NCBI GenBank assembly: GCA_033675265.1
Contig: JAUJYZ010001433.1
Coordinates: forward strand, 1-64,000
Source: Actinostola sp. cb2023
Taxonomy: Eukaryota; Cnidaria; Anthozoa; Actiniaria; Actinostolidae
DNA length: 64,000 nt
Reading direction: 5' to 3'
The notes under the pieces are model-generated. The model was not told where the DNA came from. It searched no databases and was given only the letters and a program-made list of their open reading frames with translations. A program made the position numbers and the translations under genes. Below, one piece after another: positions 39,890-58,315 of the stretch (the stretch's first letter is position 1; each line of letters begins with the position of its first letter).

Positions 39890-41023
39890 TAAAAAAAACT
39901 GGTAATGAGTGTTGTTCCTGATTCGTGTTTGACTGGAGATATACCATCATGCTTTGCAGTCGGTGACCTCGTTCACAGGGCCTCTCATCACGGGAATAGC
40001 CTGGGAACGAGGTGTTGCCATATAATTTCATATCAGAAAGACAAGATGTATTATGAATTCGAATTTGCAGTATTTGCACGCTGAATCAAAACCTTAACAC
40101 ATAGCTAACAAGGCAATCTAAGGGATCGGCCACGGGATCTTTTCAAAATATCTAATTATTGAAAACTGTTTAGATGGTATAGTAGATAAATAAATTGCCT
40201 AAAGTGGGAAGAATGAGAAAAGTATGTTTGATTTTCACCGATTTCCGTAAACCATTGCAAAACGGTCTATTCGCCTGGAGTGCCAGCGGGCGGTCATCAA
40301 TGTTTCAATTATTTTCAAGTTTTCATTTCTTGAAGTTCGAGAATCAACCGCCAAAAACCGCTTTTTTTACCTTCTTTTCTATTTTAAAGAGTTGCCAGTG
40401 AGAGTTGGAAATAGCTCCGCGACCACTCAGCTCAGACATTTATATAACACTTTACTTACATGTGAAATACTTTAGTAGTCTAGTCTGAATCAAATTGGAA
40501 GCAGATCCCCTGCTAGCTATAATAAAGGGAGAGCATCATCACAAGCCGAACAATACAAAAATAAAATACTAAGACGTTATCAAAACATATTATTATTATA
40601 GAGATTTTTCAAGTAGACCTGTAGTTTCTCGAAATTTTTATATTAATGAGCTACGATATCAAGTCAACGATAAATGTACAATCTTATTTTGGAAATAGTT
40701 TTTGACATAATACATCAAACACAAGAGAGAGTTGATCTCCGTTTTCAAAACACCGTGAAGTGACTGGATTGAAAAAGTTGTTAATTTCAACCAACTTTGA
40801 GGCTTTTTGAATTGGAGGAAGAACCGTTTCTAGTATTTCATACAGCTTCTCAAACCATTAAGAATTCTTGGAGAAATTCAAGTTAAAGTTGACTAAATTG
40901 TCAGTATGCAAATCAAGAACACATATTGAAAGGTCCTCAGTCAGGGTAGTTTTGTCGTTATTAATGAATGTAATTAATGTTTCCTATTGTTTCAAAATAC
41001 ATCGTCAACTGGGTCGTCTTCAT
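39890..41023. other. No supported gene; probable upstream intron/spacer of the PAN gene
   Basis: Both strands were read for the expected signal-peptide exon of the PAN-domain gene without success. A short open frame at 40195-40401 has no recognisable feature and average non-coding composition. No repeat structure is evident. Confidence 0.5.
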
Positions 41024-41025
41024 TA

Positions 41026-41248
41026 CAGTGCGAATCGAAAAACCGTGGGCACCCAGAAATAGTTCAGAAAGCGTTTATTGTTCGTTGAACAATCAGAAAC
41101 GAATCTCTAACTGCAAGAAATTTATCTGACTACAAATCAGTCGAACTTCTTGCAGTTAGAGAATTGTTTCAGATTCAGTGTTCACGCAACGAACGATAAA
41201 CCATTTCTGAACTATTTCTGGGTGCCCCCGGTTTTTCGATTCGCACTT
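41026..41248. mobile_element. 223 bp foldback MITE with TA target duplication
   Basis: The two halves are inverted copies for about 100 bp each. The left end reads CAGTGCGAATCGAAAAACCG, followed by GGGCACCCAGAAATAG. The right end complement reads AAGTGCGAATCGAAAAACCG, followed by GGGCACCCAGAAATAG. Inner arms share TCTCTAACTGCAAGAA. The element is flanked by TA at 41024-41025 and 41249-41250. CAGT-type termini and a TA duplication fit a non-autonomous Tc1/mariner-class element. It has no coding capacity. Confidence 0.85.
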
Positions 41249-41250
41249 TA

Positions 41251-42089
41251 ATTTGCATGTGGCCGTAAAACGCCCTTTCCCGTGTCACATGAAGCTGCTT
41301 TCTCACAAACTGTAATTACCGAATTTGCGCCCATGAGTTAATAATATTTTATTATCATATGACCCGTATTTCCCCGTGCGCGCGCTCTTAATAAAACCAT
41401 TGGGAAAACGTCACGTGGTAAGGGCCGGACGTGTTGACGTACCCGGTCCGGAAAAAGCCGTCCGGCCCTGCTCGAATTTTGTCAGGAGAATTTTTATGCT
41501 TTTTTTGCAGCAAAATTTATTTTTTAAATGTGAACATATAAGTGAACAAAAAAATAAATTTGGAGATCAAATTTTTGGATTGGTTCTTCTAGCGTAATCG
41601 CGCGTTTGTGTTCTTTTGAATGATGTTTAGTACCAAAATGACCCATATGAAATGGTCATATGATAAAATGCTTATTGAATGAGTTAGGTCGGGCCGGACG
41701 GGAAAATATTTGGCTCTCGGCCCATTCAATAAGTACATAATATTAAAATACGATCAGTGTGTAGGTCGTTATAAACATTATTACAAAATGCGACTTATAA
41801 AATGTATCGAGACTCTAAGCCGCCAATAACCCAAAATACAAAACTAAAAATTGTTACAGTTCTCAGTACTTTTTGGTATCTTTTTCGCCTTGCTGGGGGG
41901 GGGGGGGGGGGGGGGGGGGACAACTGCCCCTGTGCTGCCCCTGAATATTGATATCGCTATACTTTAGCCCGAAAATCGTAATATAAGGGAGTCGCAAAAT
42001 TATCACTTTCACTGAAATTAAATGCGACAGTACCGTAACCTATGTTCTACTGACGCTCGCGAGTACGGTCACTCATGCACTATATATAA
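41251..42089. other. Unassigned spacer with poly-G run and small hairpins
   Basis: A run of 25 G lies at 41895-41919. Two GC-rich inverted motifs lie at 41419-41469 (GGGCCGGAC against GTCCGGCCC). A third pair, CTTATTGAATG against CATTCAATAAG, flanks a second GGGCCGGACGG near 41670-41730. These look like remnants of small inverted-repeat elements. No coding exon is recognised. Confidence 0.5.
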
Positions 42090-42091
42090 TA

Positions 42092-42267
42092 CAGTCATTT
42101 GCAAAAATTCTGGCCGCTACGAAATATCAATATAATATATCGGGTGCATTATGGGTAATTAAATAATCGAAAATTCCCCTTTTAAAAAGCGGATTAACAC
42201 CAGCAAAGTTGGTAGATATATTTAGTATATTTCGTGGCGGCCAGAATTTTTGAAAATACGCAATGTA
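42092..42267. mobile_element. TA-flanked MITE family M1, copy 1 (deleted, decayed right end)
   Basis: The left terminus CAGTCATTTGCAAAAATTC continues with TGGCCGCTACGAAATATC. The right side carries the complement (CGTGGCGGCCAGAATTTTTG), and then the end has decayed. Related full copies are at 48895-49183 and 58316-59306. This copy lacks about 110 bp of the central region. A TA precedes the left end. Confidence 0.85.
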
Positions 42268-42306
42268 TACATACCCTCATAGTACGTACGTATGAATAAT
42301 TTTTAG

Positions 42307-42362
42307 TATTTTTTTTTTATTTTTTTTTTTTTTTTTTTATTTTTATTTTTTATATTTTAATT
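42307..42362. repeat. T-rich low-complexity tract
   Basis: Nearly continuous T with single A interruptions, grading into an AT-rich stretch. No other feature. Confidence 0.85.
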
Positions 42363-42694
42363 AATTTAATTCTGTATTTCACAAATATATTATAATATTT
42401 CAACAAAATCAGTTGGTCGTGTATTCGTACGTACAACGATCGGACAAAATCAGGGATATTAAAACATCTCTTGTACGTTGAATATTTTAATGTTTATTCA
42501 AGCTTTCGTATCCTTGGCTCATTATCGCAGTTTAGTTTTACTTGCTCTCAGCATAGTTCTCAGTTGCAAGTCATGATAAAAGCGTGAGATCTCTCGCACA
42601 TGTTTTTGGCTGATATGTTCTAGGCCAAGTAGTAGTCATATCTATCGAGTAAAAACCAGAGAAAGACTCTATGTCCTATAGAAACTACCATTAA

Positions 42695-43663
42695 ATGGGG
42701 ACTAGTACGTAAATCGTTCAAAGTTTGATTTAGCTGAAACATCACTGAAATATTCTCAAAGACCCATACAATCACTGGTTAATTTTTTTCTCAAAAAATC
42801 CAATGGAAAGTAATACATTTTTATGAATCTTTAGAGGTGCCAGTGACGTCACTGACTCAATCCAAACAATCATCACGGCTTCGCTCCATACATTTCTTCA
42901 TGTTTAATGTCTTGAACTATTTTATTTCTATGAAGCTAAACGTTTGTGTGAAGGAGTTTTCTTACCTTGTATGTGCTTAGGATTGATTGTTTGACTAGTT
43001 TTCTTCAGTGCAGAGCTGTTATCTGAACAAACCGTTCAGATATTTTGATCGCAAAATACAAAGAAATGTATGGAGCTGAGTTTGGGTTGAGTCAGTGTCA
43101 CGTCACTAAAGGAGGCACCTCTAAAGCTTAAGATTCATAAAAATGTATGACATGGAGGCCGCCATCCATTGGAGTTTTTTGAGAAAAATTAGCGCGAAAT
43201 ACGAAAAAAAAATAACCAGTGATTGTATGCCTTTAAACCAAAGAAGTACGATAAGGGTCTACAGAGATTATTTAAGTATTTCGCGCTAAGCCCCAGGCAC
43301 CGAGCGCGCAGTGACGTCACGATAGATAACCGCTGACTGCTTGCAGATTCAGAAGAGTGTTCAAGATGGCGGCCTCCATGTCAGCGATTTATCGTTACTT
43401 CCAAGAATTATTTCTCGACTTTATTGCAAGGTAGGACAATGAAACTTTGCAAACAAGTTAAGTGTCATAATACCTATCATATATAAAAAGATCGTAAAAT
43501 AGTGGAGTTCTCCTTTAAGATTCATAAAAATGTATTACTTCCCATTGGATTTTTTGAGAAAAAAATTAACCAGTGATTGTATGCCTTTGTATGGGTCTTT
43601 GAGATTATTTAAGTGAAGTTTCAGCTAAATCAAATTTTGAACGATTTACGTACTAGTCCCCCT
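42695..43663. mobile_element. Complex foldback element flanked by TTAA
   Basis: The termini are inverted: left ATGGGGACTAGTACGTAAAT, and right complement AGGGGGACTAGTACGTAAAT. Arms extend about 130 bp through AACCAGTGATTG-type and AATCCAATGG-type motifs. TTAA lies on both sides (42691-42694 and 43664-43667), the target duplication of piggyBac-class elements. The interior is itself folded: 42825-42920 is repeated inverted at 43065-43145 around TGACGTCA-like sites. A third partial arm copy sits at 43125-43275, edged by the pair TTAGCGCGAAATAC and GTATTTCGCGCTAA. Two or more nested or recombined elements are likely. No transposase frame is seen. Confidence 0.7.
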
Positions 43664-43668
43664 TTAAG

Positions 43669-44255
43669 TTATCGGATCAGTAATAATAGTCTTATAGAGG
43701 AATAGTTTTATACCTATCTTGTCGATGTTATATAGCAGAAACGCCACCATACAACCCAGCATGTGTGAAGAGCTTAGAAATCCCCGTGTCGACATAGCCA
43801 ACAGCCAGCAAAAACGGTGCCTCAGTTTGCTTCAGCATTTATACAGCAATTTCAAAAAATGTTGAAAACTGAATACTGAATACTGAATAGTGCATTCCTA
43901 GTGCGGGCCTCAGTCGTTATTTTGAAATAAAAAGTAAATATACAGCGATTTGTTCGCCATATGGAGCTAGTATATTATTTCTGATGGAATACACAAAAAA
44001 AAAAAAAAATTATTATTTATATTACTTTAGACAATAAAACACAAGTCCCATAATGCATTTCGGTCTTGGAATACACTATATTCAGTATCAACGTTTTTTG
44101 AAATTGCTGTATCCACTTGAAGTAGATTGATATCTTCATTTGTTCTAATCAGACTGTTACGTGACGTCCCGTGGTGTTCAACCATGATTCTTTGCGAACC
44201 TAAATCACGTGTCTCACTAACTACAAACGTACTGTCCGATTAAAAAGCAGATAAC
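43669..44255. other. Unassigned spacer
   Basis: No domain-bearing frame and no clear repeat, apart from a 14-base A run near 43995. Imperfectly matched phrases (TTTCAAAAAATG near 43850 and CGTTTTTTGAAATTGC near 44090) suggest another decayed inverted-repeat element between about 43830 and 44115, but I cannot define its ends. Confidence 0.4.
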
Positions 44256-44374
44256 AGCGAATTATTGTTTGACATGAATTTAAAATACCAAAAATAATTG
44301 ACTTTAAAAAAGCTCAAATCCTTTCAGTAAAAAACGAAAACGAAAAAGAAAAAAAAAGAAAAAAAGTTTTGATC

Positions 44375-44862
44375 GGTTGAGGAATCGAACCCCGGGTTAT
44401 CAGGTTCAAACGCACTGAACTATCGGCACGAGCCACGGGACCACAGTAATTTGCACAACAATAGACAGTCGATTCACAAGAAACACTAGGTTGTTTTGTC
44501 CTTCAAATCAATAAGCGTGCACGATAGCCTAGTGGTGCGGGGCAGTTATTTAGTGGGACTAGGATCCGACTGTTCCCTCCCTCTTTGATCACTAAGCTGA
44601 TTGGTGTAATGCCCGGATAGCGCGGATGGGGCCGAAATCTTCATCCTATACGTAACATACGGTGACTCAGCATAATGACTGGGAGTATGGTCCTTTTTTG
44701 GATAAATTACCGGCATTCAATTCATTTGAAACTTGGGGACGCGAGTTCGATTCCCAGCACGGGCACATTTTTTTTCTTTCTTTTTTTTTCTTTTTTTTCT
44801 TTCTTTTTTTTCTTTCTTTTTTTTCTTTCTTTTTTTTCTTTCTTTTTTTTCTTTCTCTCTCT
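44375..44862 (+). mobile_element. SINE-like composite element, copy 2, with (TTTC)n tail
   Basis: This is the second copy of the element at 27525-27960, in the same orientation. The minus-strand half carries GGTTCGATTCC and a tRNA-like head. The plus-strand half carries GATAGCCTAGTGG and GCGAGTTCGATTCCCAG, and then a pure pyrimidine tail of TTTC/TTTTTTTTC repeats at about 44767-44862. Homology to copy 1 also covers the A-rich left block from about 44256. Copy 1 has roughly 220 bp extra in that left part. Open frames over the tail are repeat translations. Confidence 0.6.
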
Positions 44863-44879
44863 ATTTTCACTGTTTCTTT

Positions 44880-47530
44880 TGTTTTACAATATATTTTAAA
44901 ATGAAATGAAATATTGGTCGATAGAGCACGTCACGTGGCGGACGTCTTTGCAGACGCTTTTTGCTGTCGCGGTTTGGCCATAATCAGTCACGTGATCAGA
45001 TCAAAGTCCATGGATAATACGTGTGGCGCAGGCCGAGCTCATGCAATAATTGTTTTATTTTTTCATTCAAAATATTGTTATTAAATTGTTTATCTCAGTG
45101 TATTCGTTTCACTGCTTCTCACAGTGCTTCGTTACTGAAGGCATGCGATGATTTTGTCGTTCAAATCTTCCCTTTCTAGTACAGTCTTATTTGTGAAATG
45201 ACATGAAGGCATTCACGGTTTGCTTGTCGGCGTGACGGTAAAGTCGTCCAAATTTGGGCATTATATCATCGCTTGTTATGAATAATTAATCATGGTACTT
45301 CGGCTATATTCAGAAACAGGAATATATTTTGAATTAATTACAAAATAATATAAAAATGGACTAAGTGTTTATGCATAGACTATTTAGGGCTAAAAACCGT
45401 GAAAATTGAGGCCAAAGAAACTTCTAAAATCACCACAGAAATAAAGCAAAGTCTATTGCAAAAAATCCACGTTCTTCTGCATGACATGGTACTTGAATGC
45501 GATAAACCTCAGGTGGTTGAACCAAGACTATATGTAAATTAGATCACGGGCATGTCAGTCCTTTAAACCACAATAACACCCGCCCCCTCACACGACATCA
45601 ACTTCACTATATTTGTGGTTAAAAACTTCCATTTTTCCACGGCCGAAAGTATCCAATTTTGACCATCGTAATGTAAATATTACAAGTACAAATTGCCTCT
45701 AAGTGCCAAATGTTTGTCACTGTGAAACGGTGAATTTGAAACAGGCTGTAGAGCTGTTACTGGCTTGGGGCTATCACGTGGTACGGTCTCTTAGTGGGCA
45801 CTCTCAAACGGGTTCTAAACCGGTTTTAATCATGTATGCCGCGCGAACACCTTGTGTTTTTGTGTTTTCGCCACGCGTTGGCTACAAATCCCACTGAATG
45901 TGATGTTTTTTTCGCTGGGGATTCTATTACTCTTCGATTAGGAAGTGAAAGACGACTTACACCATTCCTATAAAAAAAAAACAGAATAGTAATTTAATGA
46001 GTTTCACACTTCGCTTTTGAGTTCAATTATGAATATATAAATAGAAACATTTTGAGATTCATTTTTTTCCCCTCTGAAACCCAAGATCAATCCCTAGTAG
46101 CAATTGTAGCTCAATTCCATCGTGTTATCAATCGTTTATGTACATTCTAATCACGAAATACAGCTAACAATTGCGTGAAATCTCAACTACGTCTGACCCT
46201 GGATAAACCGGTTTTTCTGGACCTCCCACTATCTTTTTGTCTAACACACAATCATGAATATACATGCCAAACGCTGATTAATATTGCATGACATGAAAGC
46301 TTTCTCCTGACGCCAGTATTGCGGATCGACCAACACAACCTAGTCGCCTTGCTTCACATCTTGGTAAATATATTTTTATATCCTTCTATTTTATATATTT
46401 TAATCGCTCAAAAGCCCGAGTCGTTGCAAATCACTTAGTGCAGTAGCGCGCGACAGACTTAGATCTAGCTGTACCAGGCTAGACGAACAGGTATAACTGT
46501 CGTAAATATACTCAATTCAAAGCCGGGTTGTTGAATAATTTGTCCAAAATATTGTACATTGTTGCAGTAGAGCGAACAGTAATGTTACAACATTTCATGA
46601 AAGCGAGAACTTCGGGATTAGATAGTGCACCTACTACTGGAGTCCTAAAATGGCGACGAGCTACTGAGGGAGGGGTACAGAAATAATGTTCTACGCAACA
46701 GGTAGACCAAGCGAGAGGGGAATTTTTGCCCAACAAATTCAGCATCTGCTTCGTTTTTGAATCAGTGGTAATTTTATAAATGGGTGCCCGTAATATATTA
46801 TATACAAGGCGTTTGTCCGAAGCTTAATAAGCTTACTCAATACTGCCACCAGTCAGTGAATCATAATACATATCACACGTAATGACAATAATGGTTTGTG
46901 CTTATGAGAGGATACGAAAACAATTGTCAAAGAGTACATGTAAGAGCCGCTTGCTGACTCTGTCTAACTGGGAAAACTGCAATTCAACACGGAAACTTTG
47001 ACTTTTTTTCATCTTCAGGTAAGACTCACTGCTCATTCCTTAAAGTCTTCGCTTGAAAGAGTTTGTGGTTTTTGAGTGTAATTAGAGAATTCAGAAAAAG
47101 CCGCCTAATTTACTTGCTCAGGTTCAAAGTACAGCTTTACTAGCGAAGAATGAAATGCCAACAGTGTATCACACAAATATATAACCTCTTTAGATGTTTA
47201 CTTTATACTCGAGCCGAGAAAATGATTCATGTGTGTTTGTAAATCACTTACACGTATCAAACTAAAAGCTTAAGATGACTATTGCGTTTTCTTGATTCAG
47301 TCCGGTAGTGTCGAAGTGTGAATAGTGTTTGAATGATAAATGTGTAATCAAATAAACACGCATAGTCGATGTTTTCGTGCCTTTCGCTTCCATCAAACTT
47401 TGAAAACCATTTCTATTCCGCGGTAGCTACACAGTAGATTTGTCTTTCAGACTGAAAGTTTATTGGATTATTTTCGTTCATTTTTCTCAGTCGAGCTTTT
47501 TTGTGTGCGTTTTGAAGCTACACTAACAAC
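44880..47530. other. No supported gene
   Basis: Unique-looking AT-rich DNA. Two short open frames (45703-45897 plus; 46512-46745 minus, 77 codons) show no recognisable domain and lack convincing splice context, so neither is called. The minus frame at 46512-46745 is the only one with mixed, non-repetitive amino-acid composition. The unseen 5' UTR exon and promoter of the GAPDH gene could lie here or in 48481-49308, since its first coding exon is preceded by an acceptor site. Confidence 0.45.
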
Positions 47531-48480
47531 GAACGTTTCACAGGCAGCCCAAGCTGTGATCTTGTGAATAATTGTAGAGAATGTATGTAGAATTACAAAA
47601 TAACGTATAATGGCACTTACGTTGTTAATAAAGGACTGAAAATTCACCACAGCGTTGATAATTTACTGTTCTATTGCCCTGATGTGTTAGTTTTGCGTTT
47701 TAGGCCGTTTTTTATTTCCCAACTAATCTGAAATTCGCTCTTCAATGGGTACGAGATAGAAGAATAGGTATATGATTATATGTTGTGGGAGTTTGCAGCC
47801 GATAAGTTGAGTATTTATAGCAAAAAAATCGTATTTCCCCGAGCTGTTTGGGCATTTCGAATCGATAATCGAAGTGGAGTGTCCACCCTTTTCATTTTTC
47901 CTTACTGGTCCGAGAGAAAAAAAAATTCTGAAAAATAATCACCAGGCAGGTTAAGTTAACAGACAACAAAGGTGTATAGCGGAAAAAAATACTTTATTTC
48001 GAATTTTTTTTTTTTTACTGAATTTATGCTTGGGCTCCCTGTGGTCACAAGCAAGGTTGACTTCGAATTGAGTTCAATTCACGACTTTAAAAGCGAGTAG
48101 GTCAGTGATGAACCGATTGGATGTGTGCTAGGGGAATGTGAGAACGGGATTATGTGAAAAAATGGCGCCGAACATTTCAAATTTTTGTAGGTTTTTCGAG
48201 GCCTCGAAGATCGCCGTAGCCAAAATTCGGCGTCCGTAGTTTCCAGCCTTCTCTTCCTTTACAGGAAGAGGGAGAAAAAAATTAAAAACGGCCTAAAACG
48301 CAAAACTAACACATCAGGGCAATAGAACAGTAAATTATCAACGCTGTGGTGAATTTTCAGTTCTTTATTGACAACGTAAGTGCCATTATACGTTATTTTG
48401 TAATTCTACATACATTCTCTACAATTATTCACAAGATCACAGCTTGGGCTGCCATAGGCTAGGGCTGCCTGTGAACGTTT
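47531..48480. repeat. Large inverted repeat, ~190 bp arms, ~565 bp loop
   Basis: The left arm (47531-47718) begins GAACGTTTCACAGGCAGCCC and ends GTTTTAGGCCGTTTTT. The right arm (48283-48480) is its reverse complement with few changes. In the right arm a 16 bp insertion or duplication (ATAGGCTAGGGCTGCC) sits near the outer end. Both arms contain CCTGATGTGTTAGTTTTGCG and TGGCACTTACGTTG or its near match. The loop has no recognised frame. It could be a foldback transposon or an inverted duplication; no clear target duplication is seen. Confidence 0.85.
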
Positions 48481-48894
48481 GAATTCAAACCGGGCGGGAT
48501 AGCGTGATGTGAATTCATGCGTTACTATTTAAAATGTTAATTGCCTATTTCAAATTCAAAGTTTGATCAAAGTGAAAAGTGAAAAGTATAATGCGTTTAG
48601 AAATACGAACATGTGGAGGAGGTACATCGGGAATGCACTGATGAAGCGACACGTCAGTCTCTAAACGTCTGGTACATACATGACTGAAACAATAGAATTC
48701 CTTGAGTCGTCAGCCGGCCGATTCGAAACAGTGTTGGCGACAATCGGGAAAGCAAAATCAGTTATGTAATCGGGCTTTATGGTATACAATCTTACAACTA
48801 TTAAGATTTTATGGGAACGTGGTTGACTGAGAGCCGTAATGACAATAATAATGTTTTCTTTGGCACCTATATAATAATTACAATAATATATATA

Positions 48895-49183
48895 CAGTCA
48901 TTTGCAAAAATTCTGGCCGCTACGAAATATCAATATATCAATATATCGGGTGCATTATGGGTAATTAAATAATCGAAAATTCCCCTTAAAGCGGGTTAAC
49001 GCCAGCAAAGTTCGTAAAAATATTTAGTATAATGTTTATTTTAGTCTTACGTTTGTTGCTTGTAAAGTTTGCTTCATTTAATAAGTTAGGAAACTCAAAA
49101 TAGTATTATTTAATTACCCATATTGCACCCGATATATTGATATATTGACATTTCGTGGCGGCCAGAATTTTTGCAAATGACTG
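48895..49183. mobile_element. TA-flanked MITE family M1, copy 2 (289 bp, intact ends)
   Basis: The termini CAGTCATTTGCAAAAATTC and GAATTTTTGCAAATGACTG are inverted copies, extended inward by GGCCGCTACGAAAT/GGCCGCCACGAAAT and by CGGGTGCATTATGGGTAATT with its near-complement. TA flanks both sides. It lies about 125 bp upstream of the first coding exon of GAPDH, so it is in the promoter/5' UTR intron zone of that gene. Confidence 0.92.
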
Positions 49184-49308
49184 TATATATACAAAATAAT
49201 TCAGTTCCTTGTTCAGCCAAACGTGACGATCGTCGCACGCGCACTGCAAAAGTTCCTGCCTTAAACTTTGCCATTAATAATTTGTTTTTTGTTTTTTATT
49301 TCTTACAG

Positions 49309-49348
49309 GAAACAAAAACTATATTATAATCCCTACGCCTCATCCAAA
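49309..49348 (+). other. 5' UTR part of the first coding exon of GAPDH
   Basis: TTTTTTATTTCTTACAG ending at 49308 is a strong splice acceptor. The 40 bases between it and the ATG at 49349 have no other in-frame start. The ATG context is CCAAAATGCC. This implies at least one non-coding exon further upstream; its position is not visible. Confidence 0.75.
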
Positions 49349-56350
<7,002 letters not shown>

Positions 56351-56444
56351 CAACTGACAATGTCTCAAACATCAGTTAGTAATAATAAGAATCGTTCTAA
56401 CTGATATAGTTTTGTAAGCACGAAGTTCCGGTATGAAAGGACAA

Positions 56445-56643
56445 CAATACAGCCCAGGGGTGCGACAATACAACCCAGGGGTGCGACAATACAACCCAGG
56501 GGTGCAACAATACAGCCCAGGGGTGCGACAATACAACCCAGGGGTGCGACAATACAACCCAGGGGTGCGACAATACAGCCCAGGGGTGCGACAATACAAC
56601 CCAGGGGTGCGACAATACAGCCCAGGGGTGCGACAATACATTT
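56445..56643. repeat. 21 bp minisatellite, 9 copies, just downstream of GAPDH
   Basis: The unit is CAATACAACCCAGGGGTGCG plus A, with a frequent AGC for AAC change. In one frame it reads as a 7-residue YNPGVRQ/YSPGVRQ period, because 21 is a multiple of three. There is no start context, and the array is flanked by stops. It is not present after the second GAPDH copy. Confidence 0.95.
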
Positions 56644-56700
56644 GTTTAATCAATCTTTGTTAGTCGCATGTTCATGTACATGTAGTGATACAAAGGTTAA

Positions 56701-57164
56701 AGTGCTTATGAAGCTTATTATTTTTATTTTGAAAATCGATTACATATGAAGCGAAATAGTGGGATGTTTCAGTATTTTGTGATTTGAGCTTCGCATTTGC
56801 GAGTTATAAAGGTTTGAAATCGTGATATGCTAAGTCGGTGACGTCAAAGGAGGCATTTGCTGTAAATTATTTATATTTTTTCAAGTAGCATTCTTTTCTG
56901 AATTGAAATTGAAAAAAAAGCTTAACATCATTTATAAAAGTTGTAGAATAACTTTTTGCCAGTTCAAAATTGTCAGTCATTTGCACATGGGTACTTTTGT
57001 ATAATAAATTAAGCCTTCTTTGACGTCACCGAATTAGCATATCACGATTTCAAACCTTTATAACTCGCAAATGCGAAGCTCAAATCACAAAACACTGAAA
57101 CATCCCACTATTCACTTCATATGTAATCGATTTTCAAAATAAAAAAATAAGCTTCATAAGCACT
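56701..57164. mobile_element. 464 bp foldback element flanked by TTAA
   Basis: Arms of about 180 bp: left AGTGCTTATGAAGCTTATT... to GCTAAGTCGGTGACGTCAAA; right is the complement, ending AATAAGCTTCATAAGCACT. TTAA lies at 56697-56700 and 57165-57168. A TTAA duplication with exact termini is diagnostic of piggyBac-type transposition. No transposase is present, so it is non-autonomous. Confidence 0.9.
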
Positions 57165-57168
57165 TTAA

Positions 57169-57319
57169 AGGAAATCTGTAACACCGTAAACATGGTAAAA
57201 GAATAGTACTTCACCTTCGAGCCTTAGCCCTTCTTATACTCCAATGAAGGGCTAAGCTAAAGGCTCGAAACGTCAGTAAAGTTAAGTCAGTACTCTTTCT
57301 ACGGTGTTATAGATTTCCT
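57169..57319. mobile_element. 151 bp TTAA-flanked MITE abutting the previous element
   Basis: Inverted termini AGGAAATCTGTAACACCGTA and TACGGTGTTATAGATTTCCT, flanked by TTAA at 57165-57168 and 57320-57323 (the left TTAA is shared with the neighbour). An internal inverted motif, CCTTAGCCCTT / AAGGGCTAAG, is followed by GGCTCGAAACGTCAG. Confidence 0.88.
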
Positions 57320-57323
57320 TTAA

Positions 57324-57600
57324 CCATGTTAACCATTGAATTTATCATTATACACCGACGAAGCCCATACTAGTGTACTCGCTAGTTTCCATTTACATTG
57401 TGTTCTTATCCCTGCGCATGCGCCATTTATACTGGAACTTCGTGTTTAAATACAACTCCAATCAGGCTTCGCAACACTGCATTCAATGTGCACGGCTCTC
57501 GGCTTTTATCAGCCACAATTCTTTGGCTGGAAAATATGGATCAAGGCCTTTTAAATGGTACTTCCTTTGTGGACTTAGGGCATTCGATACGTATACCGTT
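57324..57600. other. Unassigned spacer
   Basis: No recognisable exon, repeat or site. Open frames in this stretch continue into the hAT-like element at 57601 and have no domain. Confidence 0.4.
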
Positions 57601-57793
57601 CAGTGGCGGATCCAGGGGGAGGGTCGGAGGGTCCGAACCCCCCTGTCGTACCTGAGGTTCAATTGATTGTTTTATCTTAGAATCTAGTTTTGCCACAGGC
57701 TTGAAGAACATTTACGTTTGGACCCCCCCCCCCCCTCCCCCCCCCCCCGGACCCCCGCCCCACCCCTCTCAAAAATTCCTGGACCGGCCCCTG
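57601..57793. mobile_element. hAT-like non-autonomous element with poly-C core
   Basis: Left end CAGTGGCGGATCCAGG; right complement CAGGGGCCGGTCCAGG. CAG-initiated termini with GGCGGATCCAGG are typical of hAT-class MITEs widespread in invertebrates. Internal GGGTCCGAACCCCCC and a C-rich tract at 57722-57749 are present. No exact 8 bp target duplication could be confirmed, only a partial CGTT match. Confidence 0.7.
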
Positions 57794-58046
57794 TCGTTCA
57801 TCGTGTTGCTTCTATAGTTCAATATCTCAAAAACTATGACGAACATTTGAAAACGATTTTCAGTTTTCAGTTACGGTTTATTTGGGAATGATTCTCCATC
57901 CGAATGAGCCAAAATTGCCTTGGGCTTTGCATTTCACCTTTAACGTTTGTTTGTTGTTTTTTTTTGTTGTTTTTCCCTTTAAGATACTTGATATTGAGGT
58001 GAGAGGAGTTGAGATAGCATGGTATATATAAGTCTTATTATAACTA
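57794..58046. other. Unassigned spacer
   Basis: AT-rich sequence with T runs near 57957. No exon or repeat recognised. Confidence 0.4.
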
Positions 58047-58308
58047 CTAATTGAAAATCGTTGTCGGTTCAGAATCATAAATCATAGAAGCTGAGACCGC
58101 AAGGATGGATGGGAAATCAGTTCACGAGCCACATTACATGCAGATCAAATCAAAGTTCTCGTGAAAATTATGAGCTATTTAACTAAGATCCTACAAGTCT
58201 GGATGAAAAGGTCGATGATTTGACGATGTTATTTGAGAGTTTAAATTTCCCAGAATTCCTTTGGGTCGTGCTTTCGTGAATTTCAACCGACAACGATTAT
58301 ACAATTAG
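58047..58308. mobile_element. MITE family M2, copy 2 (inverted relative to copy 1)
   Basis: The complement of this stretch matches 53064-53341. Termini are CTAATTGAAAATCGTTGTCG and CGACAACGATTATACAATTAG. Internal CAAGGATGGATGGGAAATCA and GAATTCCTTTGGG match the other copy in reverse. The next element starts only 8 bp to the right. Confidence 0.88.
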
Positions 58309-58315
58309 GTGTATA

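Noticed and set aside
46512..46745. 77-codon minus-strand frame
   Set aside because: No recognisable motif, no supporting splice sites and no neighbour evidence, so it is left uncalled.
56372..56663. YNPGVRQ / YCRTPGL repeat peptides at 56.4-56.65 kb
   Set aside because: The 21 bp minisatellite keeps several frames open on both strands at once, a sign of repeat length and not of coding selection.
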